64,000 bases of DNA from DYFC01 sp041658585 (GCA_041658585.1 JBAZZX010000012.1:4983-68982), one strand, 5' to 3'. Shown: positions 1 to 8,802, counted from the first letter of the stretch. Notes: generated by a model from the sequence alone, not told the origin. Numbers and translations are program-made.

Positions 1-663
1 GACAGGGACTACGGCAATCGACAGGACATATGGATAAAACCTGTAGAGATTGCTCAGCGTCTGTTGCAATTCCTTGCCGTCGTTGTACCCCGGACAGAGT
101 ACGATCTGCACATTAAAGCGCAGCTTATTGTCCGTGAAGAATTTGAGTTCCTTCATAATATCGGGCCCTTTAGGGTTTCCGAGGAGCTTGTTCCTCACCG
201 CTCTGTTTGTGGAATGAACGGAAATATAGAGTGGGCTCAGCCTCTGTTCAACGATGCGCTTTTTATCTTCCTTGCCGATATTGGAAAGGGTGATGTAATT
301 CCCGTAGAGAAATGACAGCCGATAATCTTCATCCTTGACATACAGCGTTTTTCTGAGACCGACCGGAAGCTGTTTGACAAAACAGAAGACGCAGTTGTTT
401 TTGCAGGTCATAACCTTGAAAGGTTTGAACTCGATGCCGAATTCAATTTCATCTTTTCGCTTTATCTGAAGGGGTATGAACTTCCCGTTTCTTTTGGCCT
501 CAATATTGAGGAGGTCATCGGCGCTGTAATACATGAAATCGATGGGGTCGCGAAGCGCGCGCGAGTTTATCGAAAGCAGGGTATCTCCTGAAAGCAGTCC
601 GGATTTCTCGGCAAGGCTGCCTTTCTGAATATGCTCTATTATTAAACCCGGTTCAGTTTGCAT
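1..663 (-). CDS. DUF512 (TIGR03279-type) radical SAM protein, 3'-truncated by window edge
   Basis: N-terminal part of a putative radical SAM enzyme of the PDZ plus DUF512 type; the substrate of this family is not established. The first ~50 residues look like a PDZ-like module (AEKSGLLSGDTLLSINS), followed by the iron-sulfur motif CKNNCVFCF, which is the CxxxCxxC-like signature of this family. The reading frame runs off the left edge. Start is ATG at 663-661, which overlaps the pgsA stop by 11 nt, so translation is probably coupled to pgsA. It is the last visible gene of the def-fmt-rpe-pgsA run on this strand. Family assignment from motif recognition only. Confidence 0.8.
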   Translation of the reverse strand, partial: MQTEPGLIIEHIQKGSLAEKSGLLSGDTLLSINSRALRDPIDFMYYSADDLLNIEAKRNGKFIPLQIKRKDEIEFGIEFKPFKVMTCKNNCVFCFVKQLPVGLRKTLYVKDEDYRLSFLYGNYITLSNIGKEDKKRIVEQRLSPLYISVHSTNRAVRNKLLGNPKGPDIMKELKFFTDNKLRFNVQIVLCPGYNDGKELQQTLSNLYRFYPYVLSIAVVPV

Positions 664-1192
664 GGGTAAGTTTCAATCCCCTGTAGATATATTGAAGTCC
701 GGATACAATGGTAATTCCTGCCGTCAACAAGAAGAGGATAAAAGGGATGTCGGGAAGAAACAATATGTTGATATCTATAAGGACATAAGCGACAAGCATG
801 CTCTGTACCCATATAGTTGTTTTGCCGAGGACGGACGGATCTACTTTTGATGTGCCTGCAATAAGATAAAGGATCAGCCAGCCGATGACGATGATGATGT
901 CCCTGCTGATGACCGTTATCGTCAGCCATTTAGGTATCCATCCGTATATGGTAAGAACGATAAAGGAGGAAACAAGAAGGAATTTGTCCGCCAAAGGGTC
1001 CAGAAAAGTGCCCAGAGCTGTTTTCTGGTTTGTCATGCGCGCAAATAGCCCGTCAAATAAATCCGTAAGGGCTGCAATAATGAAAAGGTAAAGTGAATAG
1101 TTATAACGCTTATAGATTATTGAAGTTACGAAGACAGGGATAATGAGTATCCTTGCTATAGTCAATGTATTGGGTATATTTAGAACCCCCAC
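653..1192 (-). CDS. pgsA: CDP-diacylglycerol--glycerol-3-phosphate 3-phosphatidyltransferase
   Basis: Makes phosphatidylglycerophosphate from CDP-diacylglycerol and glycerol-3-phosphate, the committed step to phosphatidylglycerol, in the inner membrane. The 179-residue protein carries the complete CDP-alcohol phosphotransferase signature D-x2-DG-x2-AR-x8-G-x3-D-x3-D (DLFDGLFAR followed by GTFLDPLAD) near residues 43-70, and several hydrophobic segments. Length is normal for PgsA. It overlaps the next gene (radical SAM) by 11 nt and follows the TPR gene by about 60 nt. Confidence 0.93.
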   Translation of the reverse strand: MGVLNIPNTLTIARILIIPVFVTSIIYKRYNYSLYLFIIAALTDLFDGLFARMTNQKTALGTFLDPLADKFLLVSSFIVLTIYGWIPKWLTITVISRDIIIVIGWLILYLIAGTSKVDPSVLGKTTIWVQSMLVAYVLIDINILFLPDIPFILFLLTAGITIVSGLQYIYRGLKLTHAN

Positions 1193-1255
1193 AATCCCCC
1201 CCCAACCCCTTAAAAAATTTTGAATGTAAAGTATAAAATGAAAAATGCAAAAATG

Positions 1256-2356
1256 TTAAGGAATATTTAAAGGCAATCCCTGAAACCTGAGTTTCAATCC
1301 AAGCCGCCTGCAACAGGAATTATCCGTTTTACCGTTCAATATCTGCATCAGTATCTCCGCGTAACAATTCTCAATCGCAAAACCGTAGGCTTTCGATTCG
1401 TTCAGGGCAGTTACGAAGTGTTTTAGGGCGGCTGACTTCCTGCCCGACAGAAGGGCGAGTTCTCCCATGCCGAGTCTGCAGTATATAACGCCTCTCGGGT
1501 CTTTTGTCTTCCTGAAATTTTTCATGGCCTTGCCGAAGTAACGGGCGGCTTTTCCATAGTCGCCCAGCATCTTGTATAATGTCCCGAGTCCCCATATTGT
1601 GTATGAATAACTTACTATGTCGCCGATCTTTTCGTAGAGCTTTGACGCCTTTTTAAAGAATGTAAAGGCGGTCTTATAATCACCAAGCATTCTGTGGGCG
1701 TTTCCCATGCCGCAGTAGGAATAGGCCGTGCCGAAGGCGTCTTTCAGACCGGAGAACAGCCTGTTTGCCGCAACGTAATACTTGAGCGAATCCCTGAAGA
1801 GTCCGGCGATGCGTGAAGCGCCTCCGAGGCCGCACAGGCAGTAGCCGTCTCCATGCGCATCTTTCAGTGATTTAAAAAATTTCCGCGCTTCCCTGTAGGT
1901 TTTGAGCGTTTCTTTGATGTCGCCTTTTATTCTGAAGGTCCCGGCCATTGCCCAGAGAGTAAAGGCGATGCCTTCCCTGTCATCCTTTTTTAAATATAGA
2001 CTCTTTGCTTTCCCGATATTTTTAAGGGCGCCTTTCCAGTCTCCCTGTGCCCTCAATGAAAGACCCATGCCTACCATTGCATCCGCCGCCCGGACGGGGC
2101 TCTTTGTATTCATGGCAAGCTCTATTGCACCGGAATACCTTTTTACTGCACGGTCAAAGCCGCCGGTCATGCGATCGGTATCTCCAAGGGCAAGGAGGGT
2201 ATTGAAAATGCCGTTGTTGTCCTGAAGACCCGAATAACCCTTTAAAGCCTTTTCAAAATTCCTGAGGGCCTGCAGATAAAGAGACTTCTCTCTCAGGGTT
2301 TCGGCAAGGCTGAAGATGTTGTCCGTATTAAGTAATTTCTCTGATTCTTTTGACAA
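1256..2356 (-). CDS. tetratricopeptide-repeat protein
   Basis: About 366 residues composed almost entirely of TPR units of roughly 40 residues (repeated patterns such as GDYKTAFTFFKKASKLYEKI and GDYGKAARYFGKAMKNF), so it is a protein-protein interaction scaffold; partner unknown. No signal peptide or membrane segment is seen. The open frame extends upstream into rpe, but those residues are rpe antisense-frame filler; I place the start at TTG 2356-2354, just inside the end of rpe, which gives a 29-nt overlap and no poorly conserved head. A later start is possible. Co-directional with rpe and pgsA. Confidence 0.75.
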   Translation of the reverse strand: MSKESEKLLNTDNIFSLAETLREKSLYLQALRNFEKALKGYSGLQDNNGIFNTLLALGDTDRMTGGFDRAVKRYSGAIELAMNTKSPVRAADAMVGMGLSLRAQGDWKGALKNIGKAKSLYLKKDDREGIAFTLWAMAGTFRIKGDIKETLKTYREARKFFKSLKDAHGDGYCLCGLGGASRIAGLFRDSLKYYVAANRLFSGLKDAFGTAYSYCGMGNAHRMLGDYKTAFTFFKKASKLYEKIGDIVSYSYTIWGLGTLYKMLGDYGKAARYFGKAMKNFRKTKDPRGVIYCRLGMGELALLSGRKSAALKHFVTALNESKAYGFAIENCYAEILMQILNGKTDNSCCRRLGLKLRFQGLPLNIP

Positions 2357-2978
2357 TGGCTCTATAATCCTTTGAATGAAAAAATGCGGAACCCATAACA
2401 AGGATATCCGCGCCGGCTGCCGCAACCACGCCGGCATTTTCAGGGCTTACGCCGCCGTCCACCTCGATTAGTGCCGGCAAACCTTTTTCTCCGAGCATGT
2501 TCTTCAGCATCCTGATTTTGTCCGTCGAATGCGGGATATATTTCTGTCCGCCGAAGCCGGGGTTAACCGACATGAGAAGGACAAAGTCAATATCCGGCAA
2601 TATGTCTTCGAGGCTCCCCAACGGCGTTGCAGGGTTTAGCGAAACACCGGCTATTTTACCTTTTTCCTTAATTCGCTGTATGGTCCTGTGCAGATGGACC
2701 GAAGCCTCATAGTGCACGGCTATATAGTCGGCGCCGGCATTTATGAAATCATCGAGATATCTGTCGGGCCGTTCAATCATAAGATGCACATCAAGCGGTA
2801 AAGCAGTGACGGCTTTAACAGCCTCTACAATTGCAGGTCCTATCGTTATATTCGGGACAAAATGACCGTCCATAACGTCTATATGGATCAGGTCCGCCCC
2901 AGCCGCCTCTACCGCTTTTATTTCTTCCCCGAGCCTTAAAAAATCGGCGGAAAGAATAGAAGGCGCTATCTTGATCAT
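2328..2978 (-). CDS. rpe: ribulose-phosphate 3-epimerase
   Basis: Interconverts ribulose-5-phosphate and xylulose-5-phosphate in the pentose phosphate pathway; cytoplasmic TIM barrel. The 216-residue protein has the family start (APSILSADF), the metal/catalytic Asp motif HIDVMDGHFVPN near residue 33, MSVNPGFGGQ and EVDGGVSPEN. Length is typical. It lies in a run of housekeeping genes and overlaps the downstream TPR gene. The window also holds a split transketolase, another enzyme of the same pathway. Confidence 0.96.
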   Translation of the reverse strand: MIKIAPSILSADFLRLGEEIKAVEAAGADLIHIDVMDGHFVPNITIGPAIVEAVKAVTALPLDVHLMIERPDRYLDDFINAGADYIAVHYEASVHLHRTIQRIKEKGKIAGVSLNPATPLGSLEDILPDIDFVLLMSVNPGFGGQKYIPHSTDKIRMLKNMLGEKGLPALIEVDGGVSPENAGVVAAAGADILVMGSAFFHSKDYRAIVKRIREIT

Positions 2979-3243
2979 TTTACCCCCGGAGTCGTAAATA
3001 AACCCGTAAGTCGCATAATTTGAAAGGCAGACATGATAAAAAACCTTTTAAACGCGACAAAAATTGATTTATATTCACCTGACAGCACTTTTGACCTTAA
3101 GTGTCTTTCAGAAAAATGTGTATCGAACAGTGATAATAGTGCATTATGGAGTCGCCTAAAAGCTTTTTTATAATATCTACCTTTCAAATTCAGAATATGT
3201 TTTGCAACGGCTCAGGTGAATAAGATATATAATATAAAGAAAC

Positions 3244-3924
3244 TCAATAGAGCTTCAAGTAAATTGTGTCGCCTGCCTTTATTTGTTTGCCGGGGTCCGG
3301 TCTTTGCGCCTCGATCATTTCGCCGGGACCTTCGGTCACTGACTTAAGATTCAGATTTTTAATCAGCATGTTAGCCTGTTCAAGCGGCATGTCTTTGAAA
3401 TCAGGACAGTGGTATATCTTGTCATAAGGCCCCTGGCTGACAAGCACGGTGACAACATCGCTGACCTGTTCATTCGGTTCAGGCTTTTGAGAAATAATTC
3501 TGTCCTTTTCAACAATATCCGAATGCACCGTGATCACCTTCCCGATTTTCAAACCTTTCTGTAACAACGTGGTTTCCGCATTTGTAATAGTGTCGTTAAC
3601 TATCATAGGGACTGATCTTACTCTCGGACCTTTGCTTATAACGACTTTGATGCCTCTTCGCTCTTTAACCTTATTGCCTGCAGGTATATCCTGCCTGATG
3701 ATATTGCCTTGCGGAATTGCCGCGTCATAATCTTCACCTTCGATCTTAATGTAGAGACCTATATCGGTAAGAAGCCTGTTTGCCTCCACAAGGCTTTTTC
3801 CATTAAGTTCCGGCATCTGCACCGTCCTGCTGAAACTCAGAAGCTTGAACGTGAGGAAACCGAAGGCCAGGCCTATCAGTATGAAGGCGAAGATATAAAT
3901 CGGTATTTTTATAAGTTTATTCAT
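3244..3924 (-). CDS. PASTA-domain membrane protein
   Basis: 226 residues: one N-terminal transmembrane helix (residues ~8-28) then three tandem PASTA domains (about 32-98, 99-165, 167-226), each with the typical VP/MP start and SxGP end (ISKGPRV, VSQGPY). PASTA domains bind peptidoglycan-related ligands in penicillin-binding proteins and Ser/Thr kinases, but here there is no kinase or transpeptidase domain, so it is a stand-alone membrane-anchored PASTA protein of unknown role. Start ATG overlaps the DUF116 stop (ATGA), a sign of coupling. In several anaerobe lineages such a gene sits between fmt and rpe, as here. Confidence 0.88.
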   Translation of the reverse strand: MNKLIKIPIYIFAFILIGLAFGFLTFKLLSFSRTVQMPELNGKSLVEANRLLTDIGLYIKIEGEDYDAAIPQGNIIRQDIPAGNKVKERRGIKVVISKGPRVRSVPMIVNDTITNAETTLLQKGLKIGKVITVHSDIVEKDRIISQKPEPNEQVSDVVTVLVSQGPYDKIYHCPDFKDMPLEQANMLIKNLNLKSVTEGPGEMIEAQRPDPGKQIKAGDTIYLKLY

Positions 3925-4451
3925 TTTTGTCCCGCGCTTAAAAAGACTATAGCATCTTCAATCTTTGCAATATCAACGCGGGTATTTACGCACGGTCCAT
4001 TAGGCCGCTCGTTTGAAATTCCGAGCACCGGCAGCGGATAGCTGTCGGCAATACCGCTGCTGAGATCGTTCTCACAGGCGACGGCAATTACGGCATCCGG
4101 CTTGATTTCGTTGATAACCCGCCGGGCCAGGGAACCTCCTGTAGCAATGAAAATGGTCATATGGTTATCTTCCGCAACCTGTATCAGGTCCCTTATCCCG
4201 CATTTGCCGCACCTCTTGCAATTATTAATATTATATGTAAGTCTGATGTCGCACTCGTTGATCTGCAGGCAGTGCGGCAGGAGAAGAAGTATTTTCTCCG
4301 GTCGCAGCCGTTCTTTTTTTACAAGCCTGTTATTGAGGTTTATGATAAACCTCTGGTAATCCTCTTTTTTGTTTTTAAAAAAAGACCCGGCAAGCATAAG
4401 GAGAGGATATAACACTTTTAGTGCGGCCCCTCTGATCCATCTACGACCCAT
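3921..4451 (-). CDS. DUF116 family protein
   Basis: 176-residue protein of the DUF116 family, function unknown. A cysteine-rich block (CLQINECDIR...NNCKRCGKCGIRDL, residues ~60-90) suggests a metal or Fe-S centre, followed by a segment (IATGGSLAR, AVACENDLSSGI) that resembles a Rossmann-like fold. An N-terminal hydrophobic patch may anchor it to the membrane. I choose ATG 4451 because an AGGTGA ribosome-binding site lies 8 nt upstream; a GTG 12 nt earlier is also open. Overlaps fmt upstream and PASTA downstream, so it is co-translated with them. Confidence 0.87.
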   Translation of the reverse strand: MGRRWIRGAALKVLYPLLMLAGSFFKNKKEDYQRFIINLNNRLVKKERLRPEKILLLLPHCLQINECDIRLTYNINNCKRCGKCGIRDLIQVAEDNHMTIFIATGGSLARRVINEIKPDAVIAVACENDLSSGIADSYPLPVLGISNERPNGPCVNTRVDIAKIEDAIVFLSAGQK

Positions 4452-5364
4452 CAAAAAAGTCACCTGCTTTCAGCCTTCTGCCCTGCATGAAGTCACCTGC
4501 TTTCATAACCTTTTTCCCTTCCGGCTGAAGATCGATGATCGAAATAAACCCTTTTCCCGTTCCGACAACAAGTTCGTCGCCGGTCCTTTCAACCCTGCCA
4601 ACCGAGCCGGCGCCTTCAAGCGCTTTGACCCTGATAATTTTAATCCTTTCGCTATTAAGAGTACAATATGCGCCGGGCCATGGATACATCCCTTTGACAA
4701 AATTGCGGATTTCCCCGGCGCCCTTTGTCCAGTCGATCCTGCCGTCCTCTTTTTTGAGAGGAGGCGCAAAAGTAGGCGTTCCCGCCTGCGGGACCGGTTG
4801 GATGGTCCCCGCATGTACTTGCTTTATCGTTTCAAGCAGCAAAGACGCTCCAAGTTTTGAAAGTTTTTCCCCCAGGGTTTCAGCGGTATCATCATCGGTT
4901 ATATCCGTTTCCTGCTGCATAAGGATATCGCCGGTATCAAGTCCTTCATCCATGAGCATGGTTGTTACCCCGGTTTTTTTTTCTCCCGAGATGAGAGACC
5001 ATTGTATAGGCGCAGCCCCTCTGTATTTCGGCAAAAGAGAGGCATGAACATTAATGCAGCCATAGAGGGGAAGTTTGAGTATCTGCGGAGGCAGTATCTT
5101 CCCATAGGCCACAACAACAATCAGATCGGTGTTTGTCCCCGCTAGTTCTTCGAGAAATAAAGGGTCCCTCATTTTCTCCGGCTGCAGGATATGAATCCCT
5201 CTGCTTAACGCAAGCTCTTTTACCGGAGGAGGGGTAAGCACACGATGTCTGCCCTTCCTCTTATCAGGCTGTGTGACTACCGTAACGATCTCATGTTCCG
5301 ATTGAAGAAGTCCCGTAAGGGAAGGGATTGCAAAAGAAGGAGTGCCGAAAAAAATAATACGCAT
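4441..5364 (-). CDS. fmt: methionyl-tRNA formyltransferase
   Basis: Formylates initiator Met-tRNA using 10-formyl-THF. The 307-residue protein starts with the family's MRIIFFGTPSFA, has the folate-binding/catalytic motif NVHASLLPKYRGAAPIQW (Asn, His) near residue 108, and a C-terminal OB-like domain with the SERI and GKGF elements. Full length. It pairs functionally with def, the deformylase encoded immediately upstream on the same strand, from which it is separated by a ~140-bp repeat element. Confidence 0.97.
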   Translation of the reverse strand: MRIIFFGTPSFAIPSLTGLLQSEHEIVTVVTQPDKRKGRHRVLTPPPVKELALSRGIHILQPEKMRDPLFLEELAGTNTDLIVVVAYGKILPPQILKLPLYGCINVHASLLPKYRGAAPIQWSLISGEKKTGVTTMLMDEGLDTGDILMQQETDITDDDTAETLGEKLSKLGASLLLETIKQVHAGTIQPVPQAGTPTFAPPLKKEDGRIDWTKGAGEIRNFVKGMYPWPGAYCTLNSERIKIIRVKALEGAGSVGRVERTGDELVVGTGKGFISIIDLQPEGKKVMKAGDFMQGRRLKAGDFFDGS

Positions 5365-5398
5365 ATTTTAATTATCAATTATCATTTGGCAATTAATA

Positions 5399-5536
5399 AG
5401 GAGTTCATAAGTAAAGCCACACACCCTCACCCTTGCCCTCTCCCCTCAAGGGAGAGGGGACTTAAGAATTGCCCCTCCCTTGAGGGGAGGGGATTAAGGG
5501 GAGGGTGTTTAAATGTGTCCTTACTTATAAACTCCT
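5399..5536. repeat. MITE-like inverted-repeat element, family 1 copy A
   Basis: 138-bp element with 16-bp terminal inverted repeats: left AGGAGTTCATAAGTAA (5399-5414), right end its complement with one mismatch (5521-5536). The interior holds two purine/pyrimidine palindromes (CCCTCTCCCC...GGGGAGAGGG type). A near-identical full copy is at 63726-63875 and a half copy at 6132-6200. No coding capacity. Lies between def and fmt on the same transcript, so it could fold into a long hairpin in the mRNA. Confidence 0.8.
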
Positions 5537-5569
5537 CAGTAACAATGATAATTTTGCATTTATAATTGA

Positions 5570-6097
5570 TCATAGATCATTATTTTGGGTTAGTTCCTTC
5601 TGAAGTTTCTTGTAACGTCTTTTGAAAAATTCTCTTCTTATCGGGCTCATCCGGTCGAGCATAAGGAGGCCGTCGAGATGGTCTATTTCATGCTGCAGCG
5701 CTCTGCCGAGAAGTTCGGTCCCTTCAAGTTCTATCGGCATGCCTTCCCGGTCGAACCCCTTAACAAAAACCTTCTCCGCCCTTTTAATGGACGTCATATA
5801 GCCGGGAAGGCTCAGGCAGCCTTCTTCGGCGTCGACCATGCCATCCTTCTCAACAATAATAGGGTTGATCAGTATAATGAGCGGTACCTTATTGTCTTCT
5901 TTCAGGCTAAGATCAATGATACACAGCCGCTGCAAGACGCCGACCTGATTTGCCGCAAGACCAAGACCGCGCGCATAACGCATCGTCTCAAGCATATTTT
6001 CGATAAGCTTTTGCGTCCCGGCATCTATATTGGAGATTTCCGCGGTCTTCTGTTTCAGGATTTTATCCGGATATTTTATTATTTCAAGCAGCGCCAT
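5570..6097 (-). CDS. def: peptide deformylase
   Basis: Removes the N-formyl group from nascent proteins; metal-dependent. All three signature motifs are present: GLAANQVG (motif 1), EEGCLSLPG (motif 2, metal-binding Cys) and QHEIDHLDG (motif 3, HExxH). 175 residues from ATG 6097 (starts MALLEIIKYPD); the open frame continues six codons further up but the family start fits here. First gene of the def-fmt run. Confidence 0.96.
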   Translation of the reverse strand: MALLEIIKYPDKILKQKTAEISNIDAGTQKLIENMLETMRYARGLGLAANQVGVLQRLCIIDLSLKEDNKVPLIILINPIIVEKDGMVDAEEGCLSLPGYMTSIKRAEKVFVKGFDREGMPIELEGTELLGRALQHEIDHLDGLLMLDRMSPIRREFFKRRYKKLQKELTQNNDL

Positions 6098-6131
6098 AAG
6101 ATTATTATAAAACATTTCAAGGATACATGGT

Positions 6132-6200
6132 TAAGGAGTTCATTAGAAAAGCCACACACCCTCACCCTTGCCCTCTCCCCTCAAGGGAGAGGGGATTATA
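6132..6200. repeat. family 1 repeat, partial copy B
   Basis: Left half of the same element as at 5399: TAAGGAGTTCATTAGAAAAG followed by the CACACCCTCACCCTTGCC block and the first palindrome. The right half diverges: the downstream sequence to about 6290 is a different GC-rich hairpin (CCTTTCCC...GGGAGG). So this is a decayed or recombined copy lying between the divergent def and thrS genes, where their promoters would be expected. Confidence 0.7.
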
Positions 6201-6376
6201 GTTGGTTCCTCCCCATACCCCTCCTAACCTACCTTTCCCTTCGCTTCGGCGAATCCGCCTGAGTGCGGAAAAGGGAGGAATATTTTGTGTATTAAGAAAA
6301 GTTTTGAAATATAAGATTGAAATATGTATTATATTTACTATCTAATGTGGATGGGTATATTCCACATAATTTATTC

Positions 6377-6392
6377 GGGAGGTTTCTGGATT
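6377..6392 (+). promoter_or_regulatory. thrS ribosome-binding site and AUU start
   Basis: A strong Shine-Dalgarno GGGAGG (6377-6382) is followed after 7 nt by ATT (6390-6392), in frame with thrS. No ATG, GTG or TTG lies at a usable distance; the upstream in-frame ATGs (6324, 6345, 6351) have no ribosome-binding site, and the peptide between them and here is unlike ThrRS. AUU initiation is known for E. coli infC and is discriminated by IF3. Inferred start, not proven. Confidence 0.6.
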
Positions 6393-8141
6393 AGTAAGCT
6401 AGATTTCAGTTCCAGGGAAGACCGCGATACGTTCAGGCACAGCACCTCGCACATCATGGCCCATGCCGTAAAGCAACTTTTTCCTGAAGCAAAATTTGCC
6501 ATCGGACCTGCGATAGAAGAAGGTTTCTATTACGATTTCGACATCGACAGACCTTTTACCCCTGAAGACCTGGCAATAATCGAGAAAAAGATGTCCGAGA
6601 TCATCAAACTGAATAATCCGTTTGTGCGAAAAGTTATTTCACGGAAAGAAGCCCTCGGGATGTTCGGAAATCTGGGCGAGATTTATAAGGTCGAACTGCT
6701 TGAAGAGCTGCCGGATGAAGAGATCTCTCTGTATGAAGAGGGCGGTTTCGTTGACCTCTGCAGGGGACCCCACATTGAATCTACCGGCCAGGTAAAAGCC
6801 TTTAAACTACTTAGCGTTGCAGGGGCATACTGGCGCGGCAATGAAAAGAACAAGATGCTCCAGAGGATTTACGGCACTTCCTTCACGGATAAAAAGGATT
6901 TAAAGCAATACCTCGATTTTCTCGAGGAGGTCAAGAAAAGAGACCACAGAAAAATCGGGAAAGACCTCGACCTGTTCAGCTCCAGCGATGACATAGGGGC
7001 CGGACTTATCATTTGGCATCCGAACGGCGCACTGATAAGAAGGGCGATTGAAGAATTCTGGCTGAATGAACATTATAAGGCCGACTATAAAACGCTTTAC
7101 TCGCCTCATATTGCCAAGCTTAATCTATGGAAGATAAGCGGACACCTTGATTTCTACAGGGAGAACATGTATTCGCCGATGGAGATAGATGGGGTTGATT
7201 ACGAGATCAAGCCTATGAACTGTCCTTTCCATATCCATGTGTACAGGAACTCTTTAAGGAGCTATAAAGACCTCCCTATAAGATATGCGGAATTAGGCAC
7301 GGTTTACCGCTATGAGCGGTCGGGCGTCCTGCACGGTCTCCTGCGCGTGCGGGGATTCACCCAGGACGATGCCCATATCTTCTGCAGGGAAGATCAGATA
7401 GAAGACGAGATCCTGAATGTCCTCGATTTCACTCTCTTCATACTGAAGACCTTTGGTTTTACCGATTATGATGTATATCTTTCAACAAGGCCTGAAAAGT
7501 ATGTCGGTGCCCTTGAGAACTGGGAGAGATCAACAAATGCGCTTAAAAGCGCGCTTGAAGCAAAAAATCTCGCCTATAAAATCGATCCCGGAGAAGGCGT
7601 TTTCTATGGGCCCAAAATAGACATAAAAGTGAAAGATTCTCTGGACAGGCCATGGCAGTGCAGCACCGTCCAGGTTGATTTCAACAACCCCGAGAGGTTT
7701 GACATTTCCTATAGGGGCAGCGACGGTAAAGAGCACAGGCCTATCATGATCCATCGCGCCCTGATGGGATCATTAGAGAGATTTTTCGGCATCCTGATAG
7801 AGCACTATGCAGGCGCTTTCCCGGTATGGCTTTCGCCTGTTCAGGTGAAAATACTTACCATTGCGGAAAGACACGGTGATTATGCGAAAGAACTCTACAG
7901 GAAAATGCGGGCCGAAGGCATACGCACCGAAATAGACATTGATAATGAGAAGATAGGCTATAAAATCAGAAATGCTACTCTAATGAAAGTGCCCTATCTC
8001 GTTATAATAGGAGACAATGAAATATCGGATATGAAGTTGACCGTAAGAAAAAGAACGGGCGAAAATATAGGGCCGTTTAAAATAGATGAATTTATAGGGA
8101 TATTAAAAGAAAAAATCAACAGCAAGAGCATGGAAATATAG
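6390..8141 (+). CDS. thrS: threonyl-tRNA synthetase (TGS-less)
   Basis: Charges tRNA-Thr. From the inferred AUU start it is 583 residues. It begins directly with the N2 editing domain (RHSTSHIMAHAVKQLFP with HxxxH, and later CRGPH) followed by the class II catalytic core (PMNCPFHIHVYR, RYAELGTVYRYERSG, RGFTQDDAHIFC, GSLERFFGILIEHY) and the anticodon-binding domain (SPVQVKILTI, DIDNEKIGYKIR). The N-terminal TGS (N1) domain of longer ThrRS is absent. First gene of the thrS-infC-rpmI-rplT-pheS run; infC starts about 35 nt after its stop. Confidence 0.96.
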   Translation: MSKLDFSSREDRDTFRHSTSHIMAHAVKQLFPEAKFAIGPAIEEGFYYDFDIDRPFTPEDLAIIEKKMSEIIKLNNPFVRKVISRKEALGMFGNLGEIYKVELLEELPDEEISLYEEGGFVDLCRGPHIESTGQVKAFKLLSVAGAYWRGNEKNKMLQRIYGTSFTDKKDLKQYLDFLEEVKKRDHRKIGKDLDLFSSSDDIGAGLIIWHPNGALIRRAIEEFWLNEHYKADYKTLYSPHIAKLNLWKISGHLDFYRENMYSPMEIDGVDYEIKPMNCPFHIHVYRNSLRSYKDLPIRYAELGTVYRYERSGVLHGLLRVRGFTQDDAHIFCREDQIEDEILNVLDFTLFILKTFGFTDYDVYLSTRPEKYVGALENWERSTNALKSALEAKNLAYKIDPGEGVFYGPKIDIKVKDSLDRPWQCSTVQVDFNNPERFDISYRGSDGKEHRPIMIHRALMGSLERFFGILIEHYAGAFPVWLSPVQVKILTIAERHGDYAKELYRKMRAEGIRTEIDIDNEKIGYKIRNATLMKVPYLVIIGDNEISDMKLTVRKRTGENIGPFKIDEFIGILKEKINSKSMEI

Positions 8142-8163
8142 AAAATATGGGGTTACGAAGACC

Positions 8164-8179
8164 GGGAGGTGATAGCGTA
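8164..8179 (+). promoter_or_regulatory. infC ribosome-binding site and non-canonical GUA start
   Basis: GGGAGG (8164-8169, extended as GGGAGGTGA) is followed after exactly 7 nt by GTA (8177-8179), in frame with infC and immediately before the conserved IF3 start T-K-D-I-R-V-N. The only upstream ATG (8147) has no ribosome-binding site and would put the Shine-Dalgarno inside the coding sequence. IF3 genes often use rare start codons for autoregulation; GUA itself is unusual, so the exact codon is an inference. Confidence 0.5.
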
Positions 8180-8674
8180 ACAAAAGATATAAGAGTCAAT
8201 GAACAAATCAGAGTCAGGGAAGTCAGGCTGATAGATGCTGACGGCGGTCAGCTTGGGATTGTATCGATAAGCGAGGCTTTGAGGATTGCCGATGACCGCG
8301 AGCTTGATCTTGTCGAAGTATCGCCGAATGTCACTCCGCCGGTCTGTAAGATTCTTGATTTTGGGAAATACAGATACCAGTTGAGCAAGAAACAGACACA
8401 GAAAAAAACCATGGACGTCAAGGAAGTCAAGATACGTCCGCAGATAACCAATCACGACCTCGGTCTCAAGGTCAAGAACATCAGGCGGTTTCTTGACGAG
8501 GGCAATAAGGCCAAGATTACCATGTTTTTCAAGGGACGTGAAATTATTCGGCCTGAACTTGGCATGAAGGTCTTTGAACGCATGACGCAATTGCTGACCG
8601 GGAAATTCAATATCGAGCAATCGCCGAAGCTTGAAGGCAATCACATAACCATGGTTGTGGGGCCTAAGAGTTAG
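8177..8674 (+). CDS. infC: translation initiation factor IF-3
   Basis: Binds the 30S subunit, prevents 70S association and checks the start codon. About 165 residues with the family landmarks: N-terminal RVNEQIRVREVRLID, VSPNVTPPVCKILDFGKYRY and C-terminal KVKNIRRFLDEGNKAKITM, FKGREI. Start taken at GUA 8177 (see the RBS entry); an ATG at 8147 would add ten residues. Position between thrS and rpmI is the classical order. Confidence 0.96.
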   Translation, partial: VTKDIRVNEQIRVREVRLIDADGGQLGIVSISEALRIADDRELDLVEVSPNVTPPVCKILDFGKYRYQLSKKQTQKKTMDVKEVKIRPQITNHDLGLKVKNIRRFLDEGNKAKITMFFKGREIIRPELGMKVFERMTQLLTGKFNIEQSPKLEGNHITMVVGPKS

Positions 8675-8705
8675 ACTCTATCCTCATTTCCGCCAATAAC
8701 GGTTT

Positions 8706-8736
8706 TTGACATTCTTTTTGGGAAATTTGTTATAAT
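8706..8736 (+). promoter_or_regulatory. sigma-70-like promoter before rpmI
   Basis: TTGACA at 8706-8711 and TATAAT at 8731-8736, both perfect matches, with a long 19-nt spacer. It lies in the 128-nt gap between infC and rpmI, giving rpmI-rplT-pheS a possible transcript of their own with a ~65-nt leader. The leader could carry the L20 autoregulatory site, but I cannot identify one by eye. Confidence 0.55.
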
Positions 8737-8802
8737 ATCCTTTCTGATTTTTCGATAATAAACAACTGATAACGAATAATTATTTTTTCACAGGAGGACC
8801 AA

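Noticed and set aside
2975..3187. 70-codon frame overlapping the rpe start by ATGA
   Set aside because: Very basic, no domain, poor codon pattern and no ribosome site; the overlap looks accidental. The 2979-3243 gap holds nothing else that I can support.
8675..8802. L20-type autoregulatory leader
   Set aside because: The region is right but no recognisable pseudoknot or L20 mimic could be drawn by eye.
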